DNA of 39,222 nt from Thermoleophilia bacterium. Its GTDB lineage: Bacteria; Actinomycetota; Thermoleophilia; UBA2241. Positions 1 to 8,224 of this stretch are shown piece by piece (within the stretch, counting starts at the first letter, position 1; every line of letters begins with the position of its first letter). Below the pieces are notes generated by a model, which worked only from the letters and a program-made list of their open reading frames with translations, made no database searches and was not told where the DNA came from. The stretch is from assembly GCA_017882325.1 (NCBI GenBank), contig JADGPQ010000004.1:1-39222 (forward strand), given 5' to 3'. A program made the translations under genes and the position numbers.

Positions 1-1785
1 GGCCTCCGTGACCTCGAGGCCGGGCTTGTCGGGCAGGTCGACGCCCCAAGCCTCCGAGAACCGCTTCTGGGCGGCCGGGTCGCCGACGGCCTGATAGCCG
101 GTGTAGACGTCGGGCAGTGCGCCCATGTCGCAGGCCCCCTGCACGTTGTTCTGGCCGCGCAGGGGGTTCACGCCCGTGCCGCGACGGCCGAGGTTGCCGG
201 TAAGCAGCGCCAGGTTGCTGAGCGCGAGCACGTGTTCGGTGCCGTGCGAGTGCTGGGTGATGCCCATCGAGTAGAAGATGGCGCCCCTTTCGGCCGCGCC
301 GAAGATGCGCGCCGCCTCGCGCAGTTTGTCGGCCGGGACGCCGGAGATCTCCTCCACCAGCTCCGGCGTGTACGCCGCGAGGACTGCGGGAAGGTCCTCG
401 TACCCTTCGGTGCGCCCGGCGATGAACGCCTGATCGGCCAGGCCCTCTTCGAGGATCACGTTCATGATGCCGTTGATCACGGCCACATTGGTGCCAGAAA
501 GCAGCTGCAGGTGGACGTCGGCGCGGCGCGCCATGTCGATGGCGCGCGGATCGATGACGATGAGCTTGGCGCCCCTGCGCAGCGCCTGCTTGATGTGCAG
601 GGCGCCGATCGGATGCGCCTCGCTGGTGTTCGAGCCGATGATGAGGATGGCGTCGGCCTCTTCGAGGTCCTTGAACGAGTTGGTCATCGCGCCGCTGCCG
701 AGCGACTGGCGGAGGCCCGTGACGGTGCTCGCGTGGCAGAGCCGCGCGCAGTGGTCGACGTTCTGCGTGCCGATCACGGCGCGCATGAACTTCTGGAACA
801 GGTAGTTGTCCTCGTTGGTGCAGCGCGCTGACGAGAACCCGGCGAGCGCGTCGGGGCCGTGCTCGGACTTGATCGCCGCGAGGCGCTCCGCGACGATATC
901 GAGCGCCTCGTCCCAGGTGGTCGGCACGAGCTCGCCGTCGCGCCGCACAAGAGGCTGCGTCAGGCGGTCGGGGTGGCCGATGAACTGGAACCCGTAGCGA
1001 CCCTTGACGCACAGGTTACCCTCGCCGGCGCCGACCCCGACCGGCGACGTCACCTGGACGACGCGTCCGTCCTTGACCTGCAGGTCGATGGTGCAGCCAC
1101 AGCCGCAGTACGGACAGATCGTGCGTACCGTCTTCGCGTCCCAGACACGGCACTGCTGACGACTGAGCTTGTCCTGCAGCGCGCCGGTGGGACAGGCGCT
1201 GACGCAGTTGCCGCACATCTCACAATCGGTCTCGACCATGGAGCGGCCGAACGAGGTCGTGATGACCGAGTCGAAGCCGCGCTCGGCGAAGTCGAGCACG
1301 TAGCAGCCCTGAACCTGCTCGCAGATGCCGACGCAGCGGCCGCAAAGGATGCACTTGCCGGGGTCGTAGGCGATGAACGGCGTATCCTCGCGCGCCGCAT
1401 AGTCGCGGACCTCGCCGTCGTACGTGGTGCCGGACACGCCGAAGCGGTAGGCCATCTCCTGAAGGCGACACCCGCCGCCCTGGTCACACACGATGCAGTC
1501 ATTCTTGTGGTCGCTCAGCAGGAGGTCGAGCAGCACGCGGCGCTGTTCGCTCAGCTCGTCGGTCTCGGTGGTCACTGTCATACCGTCCTGGGCGGCGGTA
1601 TCACAGGCGACCAGCGGAGCGCGCGCGCCCTCGATCTCAACGAGGCACAGCCGGCAGGCCGCGAACGGTTCGAGCCGGTCGTCCTGGCACAGGGTCGGGA
1701 TATCGATACCGGCGGCGCGGGCCGCCTGCAGGATCGTGGTGCCGGATTCGGCGGCGACTTGCCGCCCGTCGATCGTGAGATTCAC
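1..1785 (-). CDS. fdhA: Formate dehydrogenase catalytic (alpha) subunit with NuoG-like Fe-S N-terminus, 3'-truncated by the window edge
   Basis: This is the molybdopterin-dependent oxidoreductase that oxidises formate to CO2 (or works in reverse) and passes electrons through an Fe-S chain. The 595 visible codons are open to base 1, so the C-terminal part lies outside. In order I see a 2Fe-2S ferredoxin domain (residues about 1-75), a His-Cys3 cluster region (HKNDCIVC), two 4Fe-4S motifs (CILCGRC, CEMCGNC), then the molybdopterin domain starting with CPYCGCGC near residue 220. The metal ligand motif is CARLCHAST with Cys350 where selenoenzymes carry Sec, so this is a Cys-type enzyme. The start is GTG at 1785, preceded by AGAGGGAG about 8 nt upstream. 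The ferredoxin-like N-terminus is typical of NAD-linked or bifurcating complexes, whose partners would lie beyond the left edge. It could also be a related NuoG-like molybdoenzyme, but the C-H-A-S/T context favours formate dehydrogenase. Confidence 0.9.
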   Translation of the reverse strand, partial: MNLTIDGRQVAAESGTTILQAARAAGIDIPTLCQDDRLEPFAACRLCLVEIEGARAPLVACDTAAQDGMTVTTETDELSEQRRVLLDLLLSDHKNDCIVCDQGGGCRLQEMAYRFGVSGTTYDGEVRDYAAREDTPFIAYDPGKCILCGRCVGICEQVQGCYVLDFAERGFDSVITTSFGRSMVETDCEMCGNCVSACPTGALQDKLSRQQCRVWDAKTVRTICPYCGCGCTIDLQVKDGRVVQVTSPVGVGAGEGNLCVKGRYGFQFIGHPDRLTQPLVRRDGELVPTTWDEALDIVAERLAAIKSEHGPDALAGFSSARCTNEDNYLFQKFMRAVIGTQNVDHCARLCHASTVTGLRQSLGSGAMTNSFKDLEEADAILIIGSNTSEAHPIGALHIKQALRRGAKLIVIDPRAIDMARRADVHLQLLSGTNVAVINGIMNVILEEGLADQAFIAGRTEGYEDLPAVLAAYTPELVEEISGVPADKLREAARIFGAAERGAIFYSMGITQHSHGTEHVLALSNLALLTGNLGRRGTGVNPLRGQNNVQGACDMGALPDVYTGYQAVGDPAAQKRFSEAWGVDLPDKPGLEVTEA

Positions 1786-2004
1786 GCTCAGCTCCCTCTG
1801 TACAGCCGGGTGCCCGCTTTACACTACGAAGACTCCAGCAGTCATGCGTGACTACCGATGATTGTACTCGAATTGCGCGGCGGCGGCCGGCGGTCGGACA
1901 CCCCAGGTGGATGCCCTGTGGCGCGGCCCTGCCACCCCCAGTGGACGGTACGCTTCGGTACCCTTGTCATTCGGGTCCTGGGGTCTTCGCGGGCGCCGGG
2001 GGTC
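1786..2004. other. Non-coding stretch upstream of fdhA
   Basis: Apart from the AGTCA inverted repeat and possible minus-strand -10 boxes, I see no supported gene here. The ORF-track entries covering it (1848, 1858, 1862 plus; 1842, 1852 minus) show no family resemblance until the MFS-like residues begin near 2005. Confidence 0.5.
1840..1853. promoter_or_regulatory. Inverted repeat in the fdhA upstream region, candidate operator
   Basis: AGTCA-TGCG-TGACT is a perfect 5-bp inverted repeat with a 4-bp spacer, about 55 bp upstream of the fdhA start. A possible fdhA -10 (TACAAT on the minus strand) lies just beyond it at 1866-1861. No regulator family is recognised from the sequence. Confidence 0.3.
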
Positions 2005-2440
2005 GACGAGATCTCGCCCGGCACGACGCCGGCGAGCCTGCTGGCGCCCTTCATCATCTCCTGCATCGGCATCGGTCACGCCGTCGCCCCGGTCACGTCG
2101 GCCGTCATGGCGACGGCGCGCAAGGAGCGCGTGTGCAACGTCTCCGCGTCCTCTCGACGATGGGTCAGGTTGACAGTCTGATGGGCATCGCCGCCCTCGG
2201 GGCCCTGCTGCAGAAGCGGATCACGGCCAACATCACCGGCGGTATCCAAGCCGTCCAGGGCATCCGCGAGGCCGTCGAGCAGAAGATCGTCGCCGGCAGG
2301 CCGGCCCCGGCACAGGCGATGATGGAGGCCATGTTCAAGAACTGGTTCCCCAACGCCGTGGCCAACACGTTCGTCGGCAGCGCGATCCTCGCCGTGAGCG
2401 GCGGTCTTTGCGCCTTCCCCCTCTCCGCAACGCGAACGCG
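2005..2440 (+). pseudogene. MFS drug-transporter (DHA2/EmrB-QacA-like) C-terminal remnant, frameshifted
   Basis: Two reading frames together spell the last part of a 14-TM MFS exporter. Frame 1 gives a helix ending in APVTSAVMATARKER, matching the family's 'gl.mapvt.avm..v..e' region. Frame 3 then gives VLSTMGQVDSLMGIAALGAL, matching 'avl.t.rQvGg.lGiAvlGav', followed by a final membrane helix near 2350-2430. The frames join if one G is restored near 2147 (GCGTCC for GCGGTCC), so a single-base deletion explains the break. The N-terminal two thirds of the transporter are absent upstream, and no native stop is evident before the next gene. This is therefore a 5'-truncated and frameshifted remnant. 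The 1-bp event could be a sequencing error, but the missing 5' part could not. Confidence 0.7.
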
Positions 2441-2614
2441 TCACGCGTCGCCATGGAAACCGAAACGCCGGCCGGAAGCGCCGCAGGCGCGGCCGTCGCC
2501 CAAGCTGGCGACGCCTGACCAGGTCCCTCCGAGACCAGCCAAGGAGATCCCGACGGCTGCGGCGAATGACACGGCACCTGAAGTGGTAACGTACGGGTGT
2601 CGAGGAGGTACCGC

Positions 2615-2872
2615 ATGCTCGGGTCGACGCAGAGCCCGCAGCCCAGACTGATCGTGATCCCCCGCCAGCTCGAAGGGTTCTTCTACGAGCGCCTCACGCA
2701 GCAGTTCGCCGGCCGCGACGATGTCCGCGTCGTCGTCGATCGCCGGGCGGGCGAGCGCAGGCACCCCCGCTGGGTCACCGGCCCCGGGCCGTTCAGCGAG
2801 CGGCGCCACGGCGACCGTCGCGACGGAGACGTCGCCTGGTCGCTGCCGGACATGCCGGTCTCCGCGTCCTGA
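2615..2872 (+). CDS. Small Arg-rich protein with DRR-GERR motif
   Basis: This is an 85-aa protein of unknown function. ATG at 2615 is chosen over GTG at 2597 because GAGGAGGT lies 5 nt upstream of it. The first half reads like a compact alpha/beta unit (RLIVIPRQLEGFFYERL, then VRVVVDRR). The second half is rich in Arg with two related motifs, DRRAGERR and ERRHGDRR. There is no signal peptide or membrane helix. It is convergent with the response regulator at 2874-3458, with one base between the stop codons. A second small protein with the same DRR-GERR motif follows another response regulator at 19219-19404. This suggests, without proving, a signalling-linked role. Confidence 0.7.
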   Translation: MLGSTQSPQPRLIVIPRQLEGFFYERLTQQFAGRDDVRVVVDRRAGERRHPRWVTGPGPFSERRHGDRRDGDVAWSLPDMPVSAS

Positions 2873-2873
2873 G

Positions 2874-3458
2874 CTAGATCCAGCCGTTCTCGCGGCTCAC
2901 GATGACCGCCTGCGCGCGGTCGACCACGTTGAGCTTGTGGTAGACGTTGTGCAGGTGGTTTCGCACCGTGCTCTGCGAGAGGTCGAGGGCCCTGGCGACC
3001 TGCTTGTACGTCTTGCCGCTGGCCAGGAGCCCGAGCACCTCGAGCTCGCGGTCGGTGAGGGGGTTGGGGATGTCGCCCTTGGGCGGTCCCAGTTCGCCGA
3101 GGTGCACCTTGACGCGGGCCAGCAGCTCCTTGATGTGGAACGGCTTGGTGACGTAGTCGGCGGCGCCCTTCTCGAAGCCCAGGAGCTTGTCGTTGATCTC
3201 TCGCCTCGCCGTAAGGAAGATGATCGGGGACCTGAGGTCCACAGGCCTGGCGCGCAAGCGCTCGTACACGGCGAACCCGTCCATGTCGGGCATCATGATG
3301 TCGAGGAGCACGAGGTCGGGGATGAAGAGGGAGGCCGCGCGAATGGCCGCTTCGCCGTTCGCGGCCGTCTGTACGTCGTAGCCGGTGACCTTCAGGGCCT
3401 CGGCGACGAGCCTCCTTATGTCGGGCTCGTCGTCTACGACCAGGATGCGTTTGGCCAT
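2874..3458 (-). CDS. NarL/FixJ-type response regulator (REC + LuxR HTH)
   Basis: This is a 194-aa DNA-binding response regulator acting in the cytoplasm after phosphorylation by a histidine kinase. The REC domain covers residues 1-120, with the acidic pair D9/D10, phospho-acceptor D53 (LVLLDIMMP), the switch Thr in IIFLTA and the Lys of YVTKPF. The LuxR-type helix-turn-helix covers about 130-194 (LTDRELEVLGLLASGKTYKQ). The track start at 3890 is too early: homology begins at ATG 3458, preceded by a GAGAG-type purine stretch. No kinase is adjacent, so it is an orphan here; the kinase at 16919 has its own receiver partner. The target genes cannot be read from the sequence. Confidence 0.9.
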   Translation of the reverse strand: MAKRILVVDDEPDIRRLVAEALKVTGYDVQTAANGEAAIRAASLFIPDLVLLDIMMPDMDGFAVYERLRARPVDLRSPIIFLTARREINDKLLGFEKGAADYVTKPFHIKELLARVKVHLGELGPPKGDIPNPLTDRELEVLGLLASGKTYKQVARALDLSQSTVRNHLHNVYHKLNVVDRAQAVIVSRENGWI

Positions 3459-3694
3459 CAGCTCACTCTCCAACTCCGGCGAAGGCGCCGTGCCCTCGAC
3501 TGCCGTCTCACTGTGCCCAGACGCCCACGACCGTGGACGCCACGACGTGCGGCGTGTCCGCGATTGCCAGATTCGCGCCGCGGACGCGATTTCCCCCGCG
3601 CCGGACGAATGCGAGTATCGGCAGCATCGGGTGCCGACCTTAGGCGAGAGCCGGTTCGGTGAAAGGCGACTGCCCTGGCCAAGCGTCCGCCGGG

Positions 3695-3883
3695 CTACCG
3701 GAGCAGCCGGTCGCCGTAGGCGATGAGCAGAACGACGATCGCGACGGCGACCGCGGCAGCCAGCGCGATGTCGAGGTACTGGCGGCGGCGCAATGCGTCG
3801 ATGGTCAGCGTGACGAAGCCGTAGCCCGCCACGACCAGCCCGACGATCCCGGCGATGAGGATCACGAGGTTCACGCAGTCCAT
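3695..3883 (-). CDS. Small two-helix membrane protein
   Basis: This 62-aa ORF has two hydrophobic helices (residues about 5-27 and 39-58) separated by a short basic loop (ALRRRQYLD). Third codon positions are strongly G/C, as in neighbouring genes, which supports coding. No good Shine-Dalgarno sequence precedes the ATG. It begins 40 bp beyond the stop of the FAD/Fe-S oxidoreductase on the same strand, so it could be the last gene of that transcript. I recognise no family and assign no function. Confidence 0.5.
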   Translation of the reverse strand: MDCVNLVILIAGIVGLVVAGYGFVTLTIDALRRRQYLDIALAAAVAVAIVVLLIAYGDRLLR

Positions 3884-3923
3884 CGTACACGCGTCGCGGC
3901 GGGGACGGTGGAGCAGCCGGCGG

Positions 3924-6791
3924 TCAGCGCTGCAAACGCGCCGCGAGAAACGCCAACGGATGCACGGCAGGGCGGCCGGCGAGGTCGCGGATCTGCGACC
4001 GGCACGACGTGCCGGTCGCCAGCACGGACGTCTCCGGCCCCTCCGCCCGCACCGCCGGAAGCAAGGCGCGCTCCGCCATCGCGACGCTCAGCGCGTAGTG
4101 CTCGGCCTCATAGCCGAACACGCCCGACATGCCGCAGCAGCCGGCGTCGAGCACCCCGACCTCGAGGTCCGGCACGGCTGCGAGAGCGCGTTCGGTGGCA
4201 GCCGCGAAAGCCAGCGCCTTCTCATGGCAGTGGCTGTGGAGCAGGGCGCGGCCGCCGGCACGGAATCGCAGGCGGCCGGCCTCGGCTTGGTCGGCGACGA
4301 GCGCCAACGCCGGCCGCGCGGCCGCGGCCACCTCGGCGAGGCGCAGATCGTCCGGCAGCAGGCGCCGCCAGTCGTCGCGCACCATCGACAGGCAACTCGG
4401 CTCGATGAAGAGCAGGTCACAGCCTCCGGCCGCGTGTTCGTGGAGCGCGGCCAGCGCCGTAGCGGCCGTGGCACGCGCCTTGTCGATCTGCCCGGTCGAG
4501 AGCGCGGTGCGTCCACAACAGCCGGCGTCCACGAGGGCCAGCTCGACGCCCGCGGCACGCAGCAGGTTCGCCAGTGCCTCGCCGACCTGCGGCTCCTGGT
4601 ACTGCACGAAGCAGTCGACGAACAGCGCCGCTGCGGCGCGGGTCGGCGCTCCCGCCAGCCGCCTGGTCAGTGGCCGCCGCGAGAACGCCGGCAGGGGCCG
4701 CTGCCGAGCGACGCCCGCGCGGTCGGTGACCAGGCGGGCAACCCGAGTTCTTGCAAGGGCGTTGACCAGGGGGGCGGCCGGTGAGGCCCAGGAGGCCAGA
4801 CGGCGGAACTCGCCGATGCCGCGCGCCAGGGCCGGCAGGCCGGCCCTGGCGCGAAGCTCTGCCAGCCACTCCGTCTTGAGGGCGGCCATGTCCACGCCGG
4901 CCGGGCACTCCGTCTTGCAGGCCTTGCAGGCGACGCACGTGCCGAGCACCTCGCGAAACTCGTGCGCGCCGATGGCCGCCAGCGGGACGGCCCCGCAGAG
5001 CACGCCCTGCAGCGCGTTGGCCCGGGCGCGCGTCGCGTAGGCCTCACTGCGCAACGCCGCAGCCGGCGGGCACATGGTCCCGGTGAGCTTCTTGCAGAGG
5101 CCTGCGCCGAAGCACTTCTCCACGGCCAGGTCGAAGCCCCCTTCAAGTGCGTACGAGAGCCGAGGCGCCCAGGCGCCGTCGCCGCGATAATCCGCGCCAT
5201 AGCGCAGGGACTCGGCGACCGCGGGACCGTCGACGATGGTGCCCGGCCCCAACAGGCGACGCGGGTCGAAGGCGTCCTTGACGGCGACCATGGCCGCATA
5301 CAGGTCCGGGCCGAGCAGGCCGGGCAGCGACCAGCTTCGCGAGCGCCCGACGCCGTGCTCTCCAGAGATCGCGCCGTGGTACTCGACGACCAGGCGTCCG
5401 ACGGCCGCGGCCAGCGTCTCCATGCGTCGTACGCCGACTGCCGACTTGAGGTCGAGCAGCGGCCGCACGTGCATGCAGCCGGCCGAGGCATGCCCGGTGA
5501 ACGAGGCGCGCGCGCCTTCGGCCGCGACGAGACGCTCGAACTCGTCCACGAAGTCGGCGAGGCGTTCCGGAGCGACCGCGGTGTCTTCGACAAAGGTGGC
5601 AGGCCGCGCGGCGCCCGGCGCGCCCATGAGCAACGGTAGCGCGGCGCGGCGCAGGGCACCGGCCTCGGCGAGCACGGCCGGGTCTTCCAGCCACTCCACT
5701 CGGGTCGCGCCGAGGTCGCCGGCCACGGCGCGCAGGCGGCCGAGCCCGGCGCGCCCCTCGTCCTCGCTGCCCTGATACTCCACGGTGAGCATCGCGCGCG
5801 CGTCGCCGGCGAGCAGCGGCGCCATGCGGGCGAACGTGGCGAGGTTCGGCGCCGCGCGGAGCGGGTCGAGGTCGAGGAGTTCGACGGCCGAGGGATCCGA
5901 CTCGAGGATCACGACGTTGGCCTCCAGGGCGGCGCGCAGTGTCGAAAACGTCAGCGCCGCCCCACTCCGCGCCGCTGGAAGGGGGTCTAGCGCCACCTCG
6001 AGCTCGGTGAACAGCGCCAGCGTGCCCTCGGACCCGGCCAGCAGCTTCCCCAAGTTAGGCTCAGGCTCGAGCAGCTCGCGCAGGTTGTAGCCTGACGTGC
6101 AGCGACGAGTCCGTGGGAAGTCCTCGGCGATCGGCCGGCGGTAACGGTCGCGGACCTCGGCGAGCGCCGCCGCCGGCCCGGCCGCCCCCGGCCCCGCGAG
6201 CCCGCTCGCAAGATCGCCGCCGCGGCACTGCCCGAAGACCAGCGGCGCGCCACCCACAAGGACGGCATGGACGCGCAGCACCTTGTCCTTGGTCTCCCCG
6301 TAGACGATCGAGCGCGACCCCGAGGAGTTGTTGCCGACCATGCCACCGATCGTGGCCTGGTCCACCGTCGACGTGTCCGGCCCGAACTCGAGGTCGAAGG
6401 CCGCGGCGGCGCGGTTCAGCGACCCTTGGATCACGCCCGGTTCGACGCGAGCAGTGCGCGCCTCGGGGTGGATCGCCAAGATGCGGTCGAGCTTGAAGCA
6501 GTCGACGGCGATGCCCGGCCCGACGGCCTGGCCGGCGACGCTGGTGGCGGCGCCACGGGCGACCAGGGGCACGCCGTACTCGGCGGCGACGGTCGCCGCG
6601 GCATGCAGGTCGGCCGTCGACCCCGCCACCAGTACGACGTCGGGGACCACGCGGTAGATCGAGGCGTCGGTGGAGTAGAGCCAGCGGGTGAGCGGCGAAG
6701 TCGAGACCGTGCCGGCGACCGCGCGCCGCAGCGCTTCGGCGGCGGCGTGCCCCTGAGGCGTGACGTCGGGAATGCGGTGGCGGGCGCTCAT
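3924..6791 (-). CDS. FAD-linked oxidase / Fe-S (CCG-domain) fusion, D-lactate or glycolate dehydrogenase-like
   Basis: This 955-aa protein fuses an FAD-binding PCMH/VAO-type oxidase (residues about 40-520) with a GlpC/GlcF-like electron-transfer module. The FAD part shows VARGAATSVAGQAVG and GGMVGNNSSGSRS. Fe-S ligands follow as CFGAGLC...MCPP and CVACKACKTECP, then two cysteine-rich CCG domains (DAGCCGRTAL and DAGCCGMSGV). Such fusions oxidise D-lactate, glycolate or another 2-hydroxy acid and pass electrons to the quinone pool or a partner; the substrate cannot be told from sequence. The ATG at 6791 has no Shine-Dalgarno, but a TATCCT box stands 7 nt upstream, suggesting a leaderless transcript separate from the ccdA gene ending 18 nt before. 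Confidence 0.9.
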   Translation of the reverse strand: MSARHRIPDVTPQGHAAAEALRRAVAGTVSTSPLTRWLYSTDASIYRVVPDVVLVAGSTADLHAAATVAAEYGVPLVARGAATSVAGQAVGPGIAVDCFKLDRILAIHPEARTARVEPGVIQGSLNRAAAAFDLEFGPDTSTVDQATIGGMVGNNSSGSRSIVYGETKDKVLRVHAVLVGGAPLVFGQCRGGDLASGLAGPGAAGPAAALAEVRDRYRRPIAEDFPRTRRCTSGYNLRELLEPEPNLGKLLAGSEGTLALFTELEVALDPLPAARSGAALTFSTLRAALEANVVILESDPSAVELLDLDPLRAAPNLATFARMAPLLAGDARAMLTVEYQGSEDEGRAGLGRLRAVAGDLGATRVEWLEDPAVLAEAGALRRAALPLLMGAPGAARPATFVEDTAVAPERLADFVDEFERLVAAEGARASFTGHASAGCMHVRPLLDLKSAVGVRRMETLAAAVGRLVVEYHGAISGEHGVGRSRSWSLPGLLGPDLYAAMVAVKDAFDPRRLLGPGTIVDGPAVAESLRYGADYRGDGAWAPRLSYALEGGFDLAVEKCFGAGLCKKLTGTMCPPAAALRSEAYATRARANALQGVLCGAVPLAAIGAHEFREVLGTCVACKACKTECPAGVDMAALKTEWLAELRARAGLPALARGIGEFRRLASWASPAAPLVNALARTRVARLVTDRAGVARQRPLPAFSRRPLTRRLAGAPTRAAAALFVDCFVQYQEPQVGEALANLLRAAGVELALVDAGCCGRTALSTGQIDKARATAATALAALHEHAAGGCDLLFIEPSCLSMVRDDWRRLLPDDLRLAEVAAAARPALALVADQAEAGRLRFRAGGRALLHSHCHEKALAFAAATERALAAVPDLEVGVLDAGCCGMSGVFGYEAEHYALSVAMAERALLPAVRAEGPETSVLATGTSCRSQIRDLAGRPAVHPLAFLAARLQR

Positions 6792-6798
6792 GGCGCCA

Positions 6799-6804
6799 AG
6801 GATA
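6799..6804 (-). promoter_or_regulatory. -10 box for the FAD/Fe-S oxidoreductase (leaderless candidate)
   Basis: TATCCT on the minus strand ends 7 nt before the ATG at 6791, and there is no Shine-Dalgarno sequence. Initiation at the usual distance from a -10 would place the transcript start at or next to the A of ATG. Confidence 0.5.
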
Positions 6805-6809
6805 CCGCC

Positions 6810-7529
6810 TCAGAGCCCGCCCGGGCTGAAGGCCGGCAGCCAACGGCCCATCTGCTCGAGCACGCCGAGCATCATGAGCACGCCAAAGACGACCAGCAGC
6901 GCTCCCGCCCCGATCTGAATAGCCCGGTAGTGCCGCTTGACGACTCCAAGGCGCGCATTCATCCAGTCGAAGGCAAGAGCGGCGAGAACGAAGGGCACGC
7001 CAAGGCCGGCCGAGTAGACGAGCAGGAGCAGGGAGCCGGACACGGCGCTCCGGCTCGAGGCCGCCATGCTCAGGATGGCGCCGAGGACGTAGCCGATGCA
7101 CGGCGTCCAGCCGATGGCGAGGGCGGCGCCGGTGAGGAAGGCGCCGCCGGCGCCGGCGCGCCGGGGCGTCATCCTCATCACCGGCTTGGGCAGGTGGACG
7201 ACGCCGGCCACCACGAGGCCGCTGACGGCGATGAACGCGCCGGCGGCGATGGTCAGTTCGTGCCGGTGGCGGATGAGCAGCCGGCCGACGCCGCCGGCGC
7301 CGGCGCCCATGGCCACAAACACCAGGGTGAACCCGGCAACGAACAGCAGCGAGGTCCAGAGCAGGCGCCGGCGCTCGCTGCCCAGACGTTCCACCCCGAC
7401 ACCGGAGATGAACGACAGATACACCGGCAGAAGGGGGAGCACGCAGGGCGACACGAACGAGACCAGGCCGGCCAGAAACGCCAGGCCGACGCCCGACATC
7501 GTGAGCGTCGTGATCTGCGCGGTGATCAC
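6810..7529 (-). CDS. ccdA: Cytochrome c biogenesis protein CcdA (DsbD-like transmembrane electron carrier)
   Basis: This 239-aa, six-helix membrane protein carries reducing equivalents from cytoplasmic thioredoxin to extracytoplasmic thiol proteins. The family's paired cysteines are present: FVSPCVLPLLPVYLSF in helix 1 and IGWTPCIGYVLGA in helix 4, both with the characteristic Pro-Cys. Length is normal for the short CcdA form. The track start is GTG 7529; an internal ATG at 7499 (MSGVGLAF) is an alternative, and neither has a strong Shine-Dalgarno. It lies 62 nt downstream of the TlpA-like gene on the same strand. The two form the usual CcdA/TlpA reductase pair for cytochrome c maturation or thiol repair outside the membrane. 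Confidence 0.9.
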   Translation of the reverse strand: MITAQITTLTMSGVGLAFLAGLVSFVSPCVLPLLPVYLSFISGVGVERLGSERRRLLWTSLLFVAGFTLVFVAMGAGAGGVGRLLIRHRHELTIAAGAFIAVSGLVVAGVVHLPKPVMRMTPRRAGAGGAFLTGAALAIGWTPCIGYVLGAILSMAASSRSAVSGSLLLLVYSAGLGVPFVLAALAFDWMNARLGVVKRHYRAIQIGAGALLVVFGVLMMLGVLEQMGRWLPAFSPGGL

Positions 7530-7591
7530 AGGTCCGACGTCGTCACCGGCGGCTCAGGCCGGCCCCACGGCGGATGCCGGATCGGCGTGGC

Positions 7592-8074
7592 TCACTGGGT
7601 CTTGGCAAAGCTCGCGGTGAACTGGTCCAGGCTCGCCGCGCCGACGATGCGGTCCACCTCCCGGCCACTCGCGTTGTAGAAGATGGTCGTCGGCACCCCC
7701 GTGATCCCGTCCCTGGCACTGAGACTGCTGTCGTCGAGCACCACCGGGTACGTGAGCCCGTACTTCGACATGAAGTCGATGACGTCGGTCTGCTGGTCGT
7801 TGACCGCGATACCGACGAAGGCCGCCTTGCCGCTCTGCGCCTTCGAGAACTTGGAAAGCTCGGGTGCCTCGGCCTTGCACGGACCGCACCACGAGCCGAA
7901 GTAGTTCACCACCAGCGGTTTGCCGGCGTAGCCGGCCACACTGAAGTCTTTGGGCGACAAGAACTGGACGTCGGCCGAAGAGGTCGACGAACCCGAGCCG
8001 CAGGCGCCGAGCAAGGAAGCCGCCCCGACGACAACGAGAAGCATGACCAAGAACCAGACCCTTTTCGTGTGCAT
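7592..8074 (-). CDS. TlpA/ResA-like thioredoxin-fold lipoprotein
   Basis: This 160-aa protein has a signal peptide with lipobox LGAC (lipidated Cys25) and a TlpA-type thioredoxin domain with the redox motif WCGPC (Cys63/Cys66). The cis-Pro loop is GVPTTIFY. It should sit on the outer face of the cytoplasmic membrane and reduce disulfides, for example in apocytochrome c, using electrons from CcdA encoded just downstream. ATG 8074 is chosen over the track start at 8134 because AGAGGAAC precedes it and the signal peptide begins there. It is divergent from the FmdB-like gene. Confidence 0.92.
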   Translation of the reverse strand: MHTKRVWFLVMLLVVVGAASLLGACGSGSSTSSADVQFLSPKDFSVAGYAGKPLVVNYFGSWCGPCKAEAPELSKFSKAQSGKAAFVGIAVNDQQTDVIDFMSKYGLTYPVVLDDSSLSARDGITGVPTTIFYNASGREVDRIVGAASLDQFTASFAKTQ

Positions 8075-8156
8075 CAGTTCCTCTTCTGCTCGAGACAACA
8101 GGAGACCAGCAGCTGCGCCGGCGCTTCTCGGCAAAGTCTACCCGCTGGGCAGGCGC

Positions 8157-8184
8157 TTGCGCTCCGGCCCAGCTCCGGTATAAT
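8157..8184 (+). promoter_or_regulatory. Sigma-70-type promoter of the fmdB-like gene
   Basis: TTGCGC (8157-8162), a 16-bp spacer and a consensus TATAAT (8179-8184) stand upstream of the gene starting at 8225. This is the clearest promoter in the window. Confidence 0.7.
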
Positions 8185-8198
8185 ACCCCCTAGGGTAT
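8183..8198. promoter_or_regulatory. CsoR/CstR-like palindromic operator overlapping the -10
   Basis: ATACCC-CCTA-GGGTAT is a perfect 6-bp inverted repeat starting inside the TATAAT box and covering the transcription start region. C-tract/G-tract palindromes flanked by TA are typical of operators for the CsoR/RcnR/CstR repressors (copper, nickel or persulfide sensors). No such repressor gene is in the window. Confidence 0.45.
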
Positions 8199-8224
8199 CA
8201 ACTCACCATTCGACCTGGAGTGCT

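Noticed and set aside
859-1851. 330-aa plus-strand ORF
   Set aside because: Antisense to the formate dehydrogenase; the minus frame carries all the Fe-S motifs.
2335-2809. Overlapping minus-strand ORFs near the MFS remnant
   Set aside because: They run antisense to the remnant and to the small DRR-GERR gene, and their translations are low-complexity.
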